64,000 bases of DNA from Candidatus Omnitrophota bacterium (GCA_003485765.1 DNHS01000035.1:94196-158195), one strand, 5' to 3'; counted from the first letter of the stretch, positions 54,832-62,215 are shown. A program made the numbers and translations. The notes: a model not told the origin generated them from the letters alone.

Positions 54832-55800
54832 ATGGATTACGAAAAAGGCGGAAGGCAGAAAGAATACTATAGCGAGTTGGAAGTAATGCTAAGAAATTGC
54901 CCTTTGTGCGGGAGCAAGAATTATATCAATATATGTACAGAAAGGGGCAATGTAGGTATAGTGAAATGTAAAGAGTGCAGTTTAATATATGTAAATCCAA
55001 TGGTTAAAGAGCCTGAAAAGAATTACTGGGGAGATGAGAAGAAATATTTTGAAGAAGCGAGATTGATATTTGAAGGCAAGGCAAAAAGTCACAGGGATGT
55101 GAATTATTTGGAGGATTTAAAAGTTATAGAAAGCATAAAACCAAAAGGAAATTTCTTGGATATAGGAACCAATATGGGATTTTTCCTTAGGCATACACGT
55201 GGGAAAAAGTGGAATGTTTGTGGTGTAGATCCTTCGCCTTCACTTTCTGAAATGGCCAGGAAGTATTTTGAGCTGAATGTAAAAACTTGCTATCTAAATG
55301 AAGCAGGATTTGAAGATGAATATTTTGACGTGGTTACAATGACAGATGTTTTTGAGCATATACCGGAACTAAAGAAGTTATTGGCAGATATTAAAAAAGT
55401 GATTAAAAAAGATGGGATATTGTTTATCAAGGTTCCAAATGGGAAATATAATATGCTGAAATTATGGCTGGCGAAGGCGGCTGGAAAAGTAAAAGATTAT
55501 GATATATTTGATTCTTATGAGCATGTAACGCATTTTACCCATAAGACATTAAAAAGAATACTGGCAGAATGCGGATTTAAAGTAACTAAATCGTACATTG
55601 GTAAACCCATACAACTCCCAGTTTGGCATAAATATGTAGGCCACTATTATCAGTATCCAAGCCCATGGTTTCTGGATTTGAAAAATTATGCGATGAGGAG
55701 TTTATTTTACTGGATTTCTAAGGTTGAGAGAGTTTTAAGGTTTGGGAATATAGGGTATTTTGCGCCGAATATTATTGTGATTGCTCAAAGAAATGTTTAA
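54832..55800 (+). CDS. SAM-dependent methyltransferase with N-terminal zinc ribbon
   Basis: A 322-residue methyltransferase laid out like the protein at 23684. A zinc ribbon has C-P-L-C-G near residues 23-27 and C-K-E-C-S-L-I-Y-V-N-P near 46-56. The SAM motif is F-L-D-I-G-T-N-M-G-F-F near 107-117, and D-V-F-E-H-I-P is near 166-172. C-terminal K-S-Y-I-G-K-P-I and several aromatic residues complete the fold. It likely modifies a sugar of the repeat unit. Confidence 0.87.
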   Translation: MDYEKGGRQKEYYSELEVMLRNCPLCGSKNYINICTERGNVGIVKCKECSLIYVNPMVKEPEKNYWGDEKKYFEEARLIFEGKAKSHRDVNYLEDLKVIESIKPKGNFLDIGTNMGFFLRHTRGKKWNVCGVDPSPSLSEMARKYFELNVKTCYLNEAGFEDEYFDVVTMTDVFEHIPELKKLLADIKKVIKKDGILFIKVPNGKYNMLKLWLAKAAGKVKDYDIFDSYEHVTHFTHKTLKRILAECGFKVTKSYIGKPIQLPVWHKYVGHYYQYPSPWFLDLKNYAMRSLFYWISKVERVLRFGNIGYFAPNIIVIAQRNV

Positions 55801-55847
55801 ACGGACTTTGCTTTATATTTCATAGCCTATAAGTTGAAAGCTAGAAT

Positions 55848-56564
55848 ATGGAAAAAAGTTTATCTATTATCTTGCCGGCGTATAATGAGGCAGAAAATAT
55901 AAAAAAAGCAATATATGACTGCTTTAATTTTTTAGATGTTTTAAGTTATAGGCATGAGATTATAGTTATTGATGACGGAAGTACGGATAACACAGGAAAG
56001 ATTTTAGTTGATATAGCTGAAAAGCACAGTAATTTACGTGTCATTACGCATGCTAAAAATGAAGGATATGGAATAGCCTTAAGAGATGGTTTTAAAGCTG
56101 CGCAATCCGAATTGGTATTTTTTACAGATTCAGACAGGCAATTTGCTATAGAAAGTTTATCAGAAATGCTGCCCCTAATAGAGATGGCTGATATAGTAAT
56201 AGGATATCGGCTTGACCGAAAAGACCATTTTATTCGTAAATTTTTATCTTGCGGATACAATACGCTGGTAAGTTTACTTTTTGATTTAAATGTAAAAGAT
56301 GTAGATTGCGCGTTTAAGCTTTTTAGAAGAGAGGTTTTTGATAAGATTACAATAGAATCGAAGCATTTTTTTATTAATACCGAGATATTGGCGAAAGCCA
56401 GGCTTTATAGTTTTAATATTGCTGAAATAGGAATTACTCACTATCCTAGAATTAACGGGATGTCCAAAGTATCGTTAAAGTATGTTCCATTGACTTTAAG
56501 AGAGTTGTTTAGAATCAAAAAAAGCATAGATAGAATTAAAAATGAGGAGTTTGTTCTAAAGTGA
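55848..56564 (+). CDS. family 2 glycosyltransferase (polyprenyl-phosphate sugar synthase type)
   Basis: A 238-residue GT-A protein with I-I-L-P-A-Y-N-E-A-E-N near residues 7-17, V-I-D-D-G-S-T-D-N-T near 41-50, and the metal site F-F-T-D-S-D-R-Q-F near 90-98. D-C-A-F-K-L-F-R-R-E near 145-154 is typical of DPM1-like synthases. It overlaps the next methyltransferase by GTGA. The GT-C protein at 57280 may use its product. Confidence 0.92.
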   Translation: MEKSLSIILPAYNEAENIKKAIYDCFNFLDVLSYRHEIIVIDDGSTDNTGKILVDIAEKHSNLRVITHAKNEGYGIALRDGFKAAQSELVFFTDSDRQFAIESLSEMLPLIEMADIVIGYRLDRKDHFIRKFLSCGYNTLVSLLFDLNVKDVDCAFKLFRREVFDKITIESKHFFINTEILAKARLYSFNIAEIGITHYPRINGMSKVSLKYVPLTLRELFRIKKSIDRIKNEEFVLK

Positions 56565-57301
56565 AAATAGAAGAACAATTTAAATATTCGCAATTAGGAG
56601 ATTCTTATTGGTGGCTTGCCGGTAAATATCTATTAATTACAAAGCTTCTTAAGAAAGTTTTGGATAAGCAGTACAAAAAGGGTAGAAAAAGTTTAAAAAT
56701 ATTAGATATTGGTTGTGGCCCAGGAAATCTATCTAACAATTTATCAAACATTGGGGAAGTGTTTGGTATTGATGTTTCGCTGCCCACTTTAAAGCTGTGC
56801 CAAAAAAAGTACTCAAATTTAATTAATGGGAAAGCTGACGAGTTGCCTATTCGCGAAGGTTCTTTTGATATTGTTATTCTTTTAGATGTGCTGGAACATA
56901 TAGCTGATGATGCTAAAGTTATGAAAGAAACTTTTCGCATCTTGAAGCCAGGAGGAATTGTTTTAATAACAGCGCCTGCATGTAAAATATTATGGGGCAG
57001 CCACGATGAAATATATCAGCACTATAGAAGATACAGCTTGGATGAGATAAAAAAGGTGGTTAGAAGAGCTGGTTTTACAATAAAAAAACTAATAGCTTTT
57101 GAAGCTATTTTTTTTATACCTCTTTTATTATTTAGGAAAATTAAAAATGTTTTAAATTATTCCAAGAGAGATGATTTTATAAAAATTCCGAATTGGTTAA
57201 ATTCTATTCTAACAGTTATTGTTTTGCTAGAAGGGCGAATTTCTTATAATATTAATAATCCTTTAGGGGTTTCAATAATATGCATAGCAAAAAAAGAATA
57301 A
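56561..57301 (+). CDS. SAM-dependent methyltransferase
   Basis: A 246-residue class I methyltransferase starting with GTG overlapping the previous stop. W-W-L-A-G-K-Y near residues 18-24 precedes the SAM motif I-L-D-I-G-C-G-P-G-N near 47-56. L-L-D-V-L-E-H-I-A-D-D near 107-117 and Y-Q-H-Y-R-R-Y-S near 152-159 are characteristic of polysaccharide-locus methyltransferases. The C-terminal part is hydrophobic. It overlaps the next GT-C gene by 22 bp. Confidence 0.88.
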   Translation: MKIEEQFKYSQLGDSYWWLAGKYLLITKLLKKVLDKQYKKGRKSLKILDIGCGPGNLSNNLSNIGEVFGIDVSLPTLKLCQKKYSNLINGKADELPIREGSFDIVILLDVLEHIADDAKVMKETFRILKPGGIVLITAPACKILWGSHDEIYQHYRRYSLDEIKKVVRRAGFTIKKLIAFEAIFFIPLLLFRKIKNVLNYSKRDDFIKIPNWLNSILTVIVLLEGRISYNINNPLGVSIICIAKKE

Positions 57302-58512
57302 TAGTAGCTGTTTTTATATCCGCATTTATATTGAGAATAAGCTGGATGCTTATTACAAGTTCTCATGTCCACCCACGGATATGGGAATATGAAAATATAG
57401 CGATAAATCTTTTAAATGGCCATGGATTTACATACTTTCATTTAAATACAGTTTATCGTTCCTTTGTGCAGCCCTTGTATCCATTTTTTTGCACTGTTAT
57501 ATATTTGTTCACAAATCATAGTTATTTAATTTTGCAATTGATCCAAATTATCATTTCTTCATTCATATGTGTTATTATCTTTGAAATAGCAGGCATTATT
57601 TTTGATAGGCGCATAGCTGTATTTTCAGCAATATTGGCAGTTTTCCATCCTGGTATGATTGTTTATGCTGTAAAGTTACACCCTTTGGTAATAGATACTT
57701 TTCTTATATCATTAGTTGCCTTGACATTTTTACATCTCAGGTCAAATTTTTCTGTACGGAATCAAATCATTGCCGGCATTATAAGCGGATTGTGCATTCT
57801 TACTCGTTCTACTATAGGATTGTTTTTGCTTTTAGCTGTAATTTGGCTTCTTTATAGGAATGGCTATCCTAAGAAGAAGATTATTTTAGGAGGTTTTATT
57901 ATTTTATTCGCAAGTTTTCTTATTATTTTACCATGGATGATAAGAAATTATATGGTTCATAGACAGGTTGTTTTTATGCAAACTACTACTGGAGAAGTTT
58001 TTTGGAGGGGCAATAATACTAATGCATCAGGCTCTGCTTACAAGATTGACGGCAGGACAGTTTTAGGATCTTCTTCTCCTGAATTTTTAAAAAAACTTTA
58101 TAGCTTAGATGAAATGGGGCAAAATAAATTATTCAGAGAAGAAGCATTTGGTTTCATGAAAGGACATCCTTTTGAAGTGATGTCTTTATTTATAAAAAAG
58201 AACTACTATTTTTGGTGGTTTTCTCCGCAATCTGGCATGGAATATCCAAAGCTTTATCTATTAATTTATAAGGCTTTGTATTCTGTTGTTATTTTATTTG
58301 GAATTTTAGGTATTATTTTTGCTTTGAGTTCCAGGATAAGCAATATTAGAGAAAACACTTTATTAATACTGCTTCTTTTTTTATCTATTTCTTTTGCTCA
58401 AAGTCTTTTTTATGTAGAAGGAAGGCACAGATGGGCAATTGAACCAATGCTCCTAATTTTTACTGCAAATGGAATAGTTAATATAAAAAATATGGTAAAA
58501 GGTAAAATTTGA
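57280..58512 (+). CDS. GT-C membrane glycosyltransferase (PMT/ArnT-like)
   Basis: A 410-residue membrane protein with about ten hydrophobic segments. The first loop has W-E-Y-E-N-I-A-I-N-L-L-N-G-H-G-F and then R-S-F-V-Q-P-L-Y-P, following the D/E-x-x-x ... P-x-Y-P scheme of ArnT-like enzymes. It resembles the protein at 36472. It probably transfers a lipid-linked sugar, made with the help of the DPM-like gene two positions upstream, outside the inner membrane. It is the last intact glycan gene before the inserted-looking block. Confidence 0.82.
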   Translation: MHSKKRIIVAVFISAFILRISWMLITSSHVHPRIWEYENIAINLLNGHGFTYFHLNTVYRSFVQPLYPFFCTVIYLFTNHSYLILQLIQIIISSFICVIIFEIAGIIFDRRIAVFSAILAVFHPGMIVYAVKLHPLVIDTFLISLVALTFLHLRSNFSVRNQIIAGIISGLCILTRSTIGLFLLLAVIWLLYRNGYPKKKIILGGFIILFASFLIILPWMIRNYMVHRQVVFMQTTTGEVFWRGNNTNASGSAYKIDGRTVLGSSSPEFLKKLYSLDEMGQNKLFREEAFGFMKGHPFEVMSLFIKKNYYFWWFSPQSGMEYPKLYLLIYKALYSVVILFGILGIIFALSSRISNIRENTLLILLLFLSISFAQSLFYVEGRHRWAIEPMLLIFTANGIVNIKNMVKGKI

Positions 58513-58514
58513 AT

Positions 58515-58598
58515 ATGTACGGGATATGTGGGAAGATTAGTTCAAATGTAGCGGTTAACGAGAAACTCATCAGTAAGATGTGCTGGACGCATACATAA
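58515..58598 (+). pseudogene. decayed 5' end of an asnB-like gene
   Basis: ATG at 58515, two bases after the GT-C stop, begins M-Y-G-I-C-G-K-I-S and continues to L-I-S-K-M-C-W-T-H-T, then TAA at 58596-58598. It matches the first 26 or so codons of the asparagine-synthetase-like gene at 62873 (M-C-G-I-C-G-K-I-S ... L-I-R-K-M-C-G-V-L-T-H), also at the DNA level. The nucleophile Cys2 is Tyr, and the rest of the gene is absent. It is a non-functional remnant. Confidence 0.8.
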
Positions 58599-58631
58599 GT
58601 ATATCGCATAGCGTAAAAAAGGAGGCCTTTC

Positions 58632-58700
58632 ATGTCAAAGGGCGGATGGATAGTAAAGTTTAATAATGTTGAGGTGGAAAGGTGTTATGCGGTTTCGTAG
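58632..58700 (+). CDS. possible 22-residue small ORF
   Basis: An AAGGAGG Shine-Dalgarno (58618-58624) stands seven bases before ATG 58632, which opens a 22-codon frame (M-S-K-G-G-W-I-V-K-F and on to A-V-S, TAG). The ribosome site is better than those of many larger genes here, which is the only reason for listing it. No homology is recognised. It may instead be left over from a degraded gene. Confidence 0.25.
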   Translation: MSKGGWIVKFNNVEVERCYAVS

Positions 58701-58734
58701 AGGAGGATTAATATAGGCGCTCCGGCAGTATATT

Positions 58735-59889
58735 ATGAATAAAAACATCAGACTTTCGATAATTTTTATAGTTTTTGCCATAGTTTCCCTGAATGTCTTT
58801 CCCGCGTATCCCTCGGATGATAGTTCCCCGGAGAAAATCACTGATATATCAGACCGTAAATATGAACAAGTCCTGATCGATTTGCTGGATAACGCTAAAG
58901 AATCGATAGTTATTTCCATGTATGGTATAAGCCTTGGCTTCGGAGAAAAAAGTCCGGTAATGCTCCTATTAAATGACTTGTTAGAGGCTAGGAAACGGGG
59001 AGTCAGTGTTACAATGTATCTTAATACCCGCTTTAGGGACACCGATAAATCTGAAGGGTCTTTTATTGAAAGCCCTGTGTTTAAGGAGCTGAAAGACGCA
59101 GGGTGTGATATTTACCTTATACCGTCCAGCCGTACGCTTCATGATAAACTCATAATAGTTGATAGTAGATATGTGGTAATAGGCAGTACAAACTGGTCTA
59201 ATTCTGCTTTGCGGAGGAATTTCGAATCCAATACCCTTATTGATTCGCCTCGCCACGCCGGTGAAAAACTCAAGCGGCTTGAAGATGTGTTGAAGTTTGT
59301 AAAGTCAAATACGGAAATATCCGGCATTCCTGATTATTTGGAAGATCTGCCTGAGGAGATAGCTATCTCTGAAGAGCTCCTGGTAAATAAGAAATACTTT
59401 TCCCGCATGGTTACAGGCCAGGATGAACGCGTTTTTGATCTATATCTCTTACTTTTAGGCTATAGCCAATTAACGAGTGAGAGTGAATTTTTCATAAACA
59501 TGGAAGATATGGCATTGAGTTTGGGACTGCCTAGCGCATGGAGTTATACTGCTTTAAGGAGGCAGGTGATAAGAAGCCTGAAGAGGCTCCGGAACCCGTA
59601 TGATCTTATAAGCGTAGACTTTCTGCATGGTAAAGACGTCTTCGTAAAGCTTACAGATATCCCGGGTGATTCTTTTGTTATACCATCAGAGTCTATTATG
59701 AAGAGGCAAGGCGCTGATTTAACCTTGCGCCTGAAATTTCTTCTTATGATAGAGGCTCTCTTCAAAAGCAGAGGGGAAGATATTTCTTCTATAGCAAAGT
59801 CTGATCTAGCTAAGCGTTTTAATGTAAATGAATCCACCATCCAGGAAGCCTTTAATGACTTAAAAAAAATTGAAAGAAACCGCCCTTGA
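58735..59889 (+). CDS. secreted single-HKD phospholipase-D-like protein with HTH-like C-terminus
   Basis: A 384-residue protein. Residues 5-25 are a signal peptide or anchor. The PLD domain has one HxKx4D motif (His136, Lys138, Asp143 in L-H-D-K-L-I-I-V-D) followed by G-S-T-N-W-S at 150-155, as in Nuc-type endonucleases, which dimerise to complete the active site. The region after about residue 215 is predicted helical and resembles two winged-helix segments: E-D-M-A-L-S-L-G-L-P near 262-271, and S-D-L-A-K-R-F-N-V-N-E-S-T-I-Q-E-A near 356-372. A signal peptide plus DNA-binding-like domains is unusual. Confidence 0.8.
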   Translation: MNKNIRLSIIFIVFAIVSLNVFPAYPSDDSSPEKITDISDRKYEQVLIDLLDNAKESIVISMYGISLGFGEKSPVMLLLNDLLEARKRGVSVTMYLNTRFRDTDKSEGSFIESPVFKELKDAGCDIYLIPSSRTLHDKLIIVDSRYVVIGSTNWSNSALRRNFESNTLIDSPRHAGEKLKRLEDVLKFVKSNTEISGIPDYLEDLPEEIAISEELLVNKKYFSRMVTGQDERVFDLYLLLLGYSQLTSESEFFINMEDMALSLGLPSAWSYTALRRQVIRSLKRLRNPYDLISVDFLHGKDVFVKLTDIPGDSFVIPSESIMKRQGADLTLRLKFLLMIEALFKSRGEDISSIAKSDLAKRFNVNESTIQEAFNDLKKIERNRP

Positions 59890-60005
59890 GATGTGTCTAT
59901 ATATAAAGCCTATTGCCTTTTTGCGACATGTCTAATAGACACATTCCGCCAGTGCCTATTGACTTTTAAGTTAGAAGCGGGTAGATTTATATAGAGTTGG
60001 CTAAA

Positions 60006-60030
60006 GGGTGGGGGCAAATAGCCGCCGCCC
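60006..60030. other. GC-rich hairpin before the MNT/HEPN promoter
   Basis: Ten-base arms GGGTGGGGGC and GCCGCCGCCC around an AAATA loop pair with one mismatch and one wobble. It stands at once upstream of the -35 box. It could be a weak terminator for the PLD gene, but only two Ts follow. The rest of the 222-bp gap 59890-60111 holds a short TGTCT/AGACA inverted repeat near 59926-59940 and the promoter described separately. Confidence 0.5.
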
Positions 60031-60059
60031 TTGCAATATTACCATTCTTATGTTATACT
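60031..60059 (+). promoter_or_regulatory. sigma70-type promoter of the MNT/HEPN operon
   Basis: TTGCAA (60031-60036), a 17-base spacer and TATACT (60054-60059) form a near-consensus promoter 53 bp before the ATG of the HTH-MNT gene. The spacing is optimal. The -10 box overlaps an operator-like repeat, as in autoregulated toxin-antitoxin operons. Confidence 0.75.
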
Positions 60060-60094
60060 CATTATAGTGAGTAATAGTTCAATAAAATGAGTAT
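60055..60094. promoter_or_regulatory. operator-like inverted repeats
   Basis: ATACTCAT (60055-60062) is repeated as its complement ATGAGTAT (60087-60094). A second inverted copy ACTCA-N6-TGAGT lies at 60057-60072. The repeats cover the -10 box and the presumed transcription start. The downstream product has an N-terminal winged helix, which makes autoregulation likely. Binding is inferred. Confidence 0.6.
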
Positions 60095-60111
60095 TGGGGA
60101 GGGAAGGAGTT

Positions 60112-60678
60112 ATGCTTTCTAGTTATGTTATCTCTACTAATTCACAAAGCGCATTAAGCTTTCTTCTCGCGCATCCTGACAAATCACATTACGAAAGAGA
60201 AATTGCCAGAGGCGCTAAGATTAGTTATGGCTCAGCTAATAATATATTAAATCGGTTATACAAAGAAAACCTGGTCAAGAGAAAAATTGAAGGCAGGATG
60301 TGTTACTATTCTATTGATATGGCTAATCCATATATCAAAGAATTTAAGATTCTAAATAATCTCCTTCTTATTGAATCTCTAATAGAACTTCTCAAGCCAT
60401 ATGCCCGCAAGATAATTCTTTACGGAAGCTGGGCTCAAGGAACCGATATCGAAAATAGCGATATAGACTTGTTTATTATTACCTCAGATGAAGATAAAGT
60501 CAGATCTATTGTTGACAAATATTCTTATACTAACAAAGCAGCCAATAGAAAAATACAGGCTATTATCAATACCCCTGCTGATCTCCTGAACACAGATGAG
60601 AAAGAGGCTGTTTTTATGGAAGAAGTAAAACAAGGAAAAATCTTATGGGAGAGAGAAATTAATGAACATAACCTTTAA
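60112..60678 (+). CDS. winged-helix/MNT nucleotidyltransferase (antitoxin-like)
   Basis: A 188-residue protein. Residues 11-68 form a winged helix (S-H-Y-E-R-E-I-A-R, then Y-G-S-A-N-N-I-L-N-R-L recognition helix). Residues 98-165 form a minimal nucleotidyltransferase with L-Y-G-S-W-A-Q-G (103-110) and the metal-binding S-D-I-D-L-F (116-121). GGAAGGAG before ATG 60112 supports this start. MNT proteins act with HEPN partners as toxin-antitoxin modules, in which MNT can neutralise HEPN by AMP transfer. The HEPN gene follows with a 17-bp overlap. Confidence 0.87.
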   Translation: MLSSYVISTNSQSALSFLLAHPDKSHYEREIARGAKISYGSANNILNRLYKENLVKRKIEGRMCYYSIDMANPYIKEFKILNNLLLIESLIELLKPYARKIILYGSWAQGTDIENSDIDLFIITSDEDKVRSIVDKYSYTNKAANRKIQAIINTPADLLNTDEKEAVFMEEVKQGKILWEREINEHNL

Positions 60679-61093
60679 AGATTGCATAGCAAGTAAGAAA
60701 ATATTCCGCTTTCCTCCGGCAAAGCACCTTGTAGATCTCGAAATCAAAGATTCTGAGGATGATCTGCAATCAGCCGAGGAAGAATTTTCTAAAGCAGGAT
60801 ATAAATGGGCTACGATTAAAGGCTACTATTCAATGTTCCATGCAGCGCGAGCTCTCCTGTACTCTCGGGGATACAGAGAAAGAGGCCATTATTGTCTTTA
60901 CCTGGCAATAAAAGAATTCTTCGTTAAAGAAGAGAAGCTAAATCTTCAATTGGCAGAAGATTTTAACAATTCTATGATTCTGCGGGAAGAAGCGGATTAC
61001 AAAAGAAAATTTTCTCAGAAAGGCGCTTCTGGAATAATTGAAAGCGCAAAAAAATTCCTTAAGGCGGCAAAAGAACTACTAAATCCCCTTTGA
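60662..61093 (+). CDS. HEPN-domain protein (toxin-like partner of MNT)
   Basis: A 143-residue all-helical protein. Y-Y-S-M-F-H-A-A-R-A-L-L-Y-S-R-G-Y at residues 55-71 is the HEPN core, and R-E-R-G-H follows at 72-76. The spacing is Rx3H rather than the Rx4-6H of active HEPN RNases, so nuclease activity is uncertain. The start overlaps the MNT gene by 17 bp. The stop overlaps the next gene, so all three genes are probably cotranslated. Confidence 0.85.
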   Translation: MNITFKDCIASKKIFRFPPAKHLVDLEIKDSEDDLQSAEEEFSKAGYKWATIKGYYSMFHAARALLYSRGYRERGHYCLYLAIKEFFVKEEKLNLQLAEDFNNSMILREEADYKRKFSQKGASGIIESAKKFLKAAKELLNPL

Positions 61094-61842
61094 GCGCCAC
61101 AAAAGTTCAGTATTTGAATCACAATGATGTTGAAATGATCAAATTTGGCATTAGACAGTCATTTGATAATATAGAACAGATAGAAGAGAGATATTCAAAA
61201 TTGGATGCGCCTGTAGAGTTGGCTCTGCCTTACTACTGGGATATATATGAGCCTGTTAGAGGTCGTTTAACGGAAGTAGTTGAAAAGATAAGATCGTACG
61301 GGACAAAAGTTTTAAGTGTGCATGCGGTTCAGGCTCCTATTACGGATGAACGATTTAAGATATGGGGAAATGAAATAGCTGATTTCGCTAGGACGCTCGG
61401 GGCGACGAATATTACTTTGCACCCTAACAATGTTAATAAGGATAAAGCTGTCCAAGACGAAGCGCTCAAGAATTTGGAATATTTTTCCGGGCTATATAAA
61501 AACGATGTGGTCTTTTGTATTGAAACTTTTGAAGGTAAGCGAAGAGTTTTTACTCCCGATGAAATAGCATCATTTAACTTGCCGATGACATTGGATACAT
61601 CACATATACGAGAGGACGAAAAGGTCTGGAGCTTGATTAAGGGATATAAAGAGCGCATCTTCAATGTGCATCTTTCAGCAAGAGAAGGCGCGAGACAACA
61701 TCTGCCTATTGACGATTTTTGCAAAGAGGTGGTGCGCTATCTGATAGATAACAAATGGACCGGGAATGTAATATTGGAGTATCTACCAGAATTTCACGGG
61801 CATCTGATAAGCGATCTAGAATTGCTGAAAGCAATGCAGTAG
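61090..61842 (+). CDS. sugar-phosphate isomerase/epimerase-like TIM barrel (AP endonuclease family 2 fold)
   Basis: A 250-residue TIM-barrel protein. Likely metal ligands lie in S-V-H-A-V-Q-A-P near 76-83, L-H-P-N-N near 110-114, C-I-E-T-F-E-G near 141-147, L-D-T-S-H near 167-171, V-H-L-S and L-E-Y. This pattern is shared by xylose-isomerase-like isomerases and endonuclease IV. The TTG at 61090 makes a TTGA overlap with the HEPN stop. Without it, ATG 61135 is next, so the start is uncertain. Its link to the MNT/HEPN pair is unexplained. Confidence 0.75.
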   Translation: MSATKVQYLNHNDVEMIKFGIRQSFDNIEQIEERYSKLDAPVELALPYYWDIYEPVRGRLTEVVEKIRSYGTKVLSVHAVQAPITDERFKIWGNEIADFARTLGATNITLHPNNVNKDKAVQDEALKNLEYFSGLYKNDVVFCIETFEGKRRVFTPDEIASFNLPMTLDTSHIREDEKVWSLIKGYKERIFNVHLSAREGARQHLPIDDFCKEVVRYLIDNKWTGNVILEYLPEFHGHLISDLELLKAMQ

Positions 61843-61860
61843 GTCTTAATAGAGGATTTC

Positions 61861-61938
61861 ATGAGAGAGGCCGTAGAGTTTTTGAAGAACTTAGTTTTTG
61901 GCAAGGAATATCTTAAGGCGACTATAAAAGAATACTAG
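61861..61938 (+). CDS. possible 25-residue small ORF
   Basis: AGAGGA (61851-61856) precedes ATG 61861 and a 25-codon frame, M-R-E-A-V-E-F-L-K-N-L-V-F-G then K-E-Y-L-K-A-T-I-K-E-Y. The helical, charged composition looks protein-like. No family is recognised; it may be a remnant of a longer gene. Confidence 0.3.
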   Translation: MREAVEFLKNLVFGKEYLKATIKEY

Positions 61939-62037
61939 CATCGGGGACGTCTTACTGCGCTGTAACATTTTACCATATAATAAGTTACGAGCCTTATGGT
62001 TCTAAAATATAAGGCATTTCTATGTGATGTATTCGAA

Positions 62038-62058
62038 TCGTGACGCGCTGCGTCACGA
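62038..62058. repeat. short perfect hairpin
   Basis: Nine-base arms TCGTGACGC and GCGTCACGA around a GCT loop. No T-tract follows, so it is not a typical terminator. Function unknown. Confidence 0.6.
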
Positions 62059-62101
62059 ATTAAGCTGGACGCACTATAGGAAAAATTACTCATCAAGATA
62101 T

Positions 62102-62123
62102 AGCCCAGGTTTAAACCTGGGCT
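62102..62123. repeat. 22-bp perfect palindrome
   Basis: A perfect palindrome centred on TTTAAA with arms AGCCCAGG and CCTGGGCT. It resembles in design the GGGCTTAAGCCC core of the repeat elements at 31154 and 49264, but the flanks differ. It could be a REP-like sequence or a protein-binding site. Confidence 0.65.
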
Positions 62124-62144
62124 GCTGCGAGCTGAACTGTTACC

Positions 62145-62173
62145 TTGACAGATATCCAAAAATAGGATATACT
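62145..62173 (+). promoter_or_regulatory. sigma70-type promoter of the toxin-antitoxin operon
   Basis: TTGACA (62145-62150), a 17-base spacer and TATACT (62168-62173) give an almost perfect sigma70 promoter 43 bp before the antitoxin ATG. It is the best promoter I find in the window. Confidence 0.82.
62152..62170. promoter_or_regulatory. operator-like inverted repeat within the promoter spacer
   Basis: ATATCC (62152-62157) and GGATAT (62165-62170) face each other seven bases apart and fill most of the spacer, reaching into the -10 box. Phd-type antitoxins commonly repress their own promoter, so this is a candidate autoregulatory site. Confidence 0.6.
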
Positions 62174-62215
62174 TTTAATGTAGACACAAAGGTAACTACA
62201 AAGGAGGTGAGTGTG

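Larger units (their letters stand above)
61843..62215. other. 373-bp intergenic region before the toxin-antitoxin pair
   Basis: No convincing gene larger than about 25 codons. It contains a small ORF at 61861-61938, a hairpin at 62038-62058, a palindrome at 62102-62123, and the promoter and operator of the downstream pair at 62145-62173. No terminator with a T-tract was found. The frame of the antitoxin is open upstream to 62024, but that part lacks protein-like character. Confidence 0.6.

Noticed and set aside
58515..58598. Genuine small gene at the asnB remnant
   Set aside because: It matches the asnB start but lacks Cys2 and ends after 27 codons, so decay is the simpler reading.
59890..60005. 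Rho-independent terminator after the PLD gene
   Set aside because: Only short imperfect inverted repeats are present and no T-tract follows a stable stem.
62024..62215. In-frame upstream extension of the Phd-like antitoxin
   Set aside because: It would run through the promoter, the operator and the 22-bp palindrome, and a perfect Shine-Dalgarno lies just before ATG 62216.
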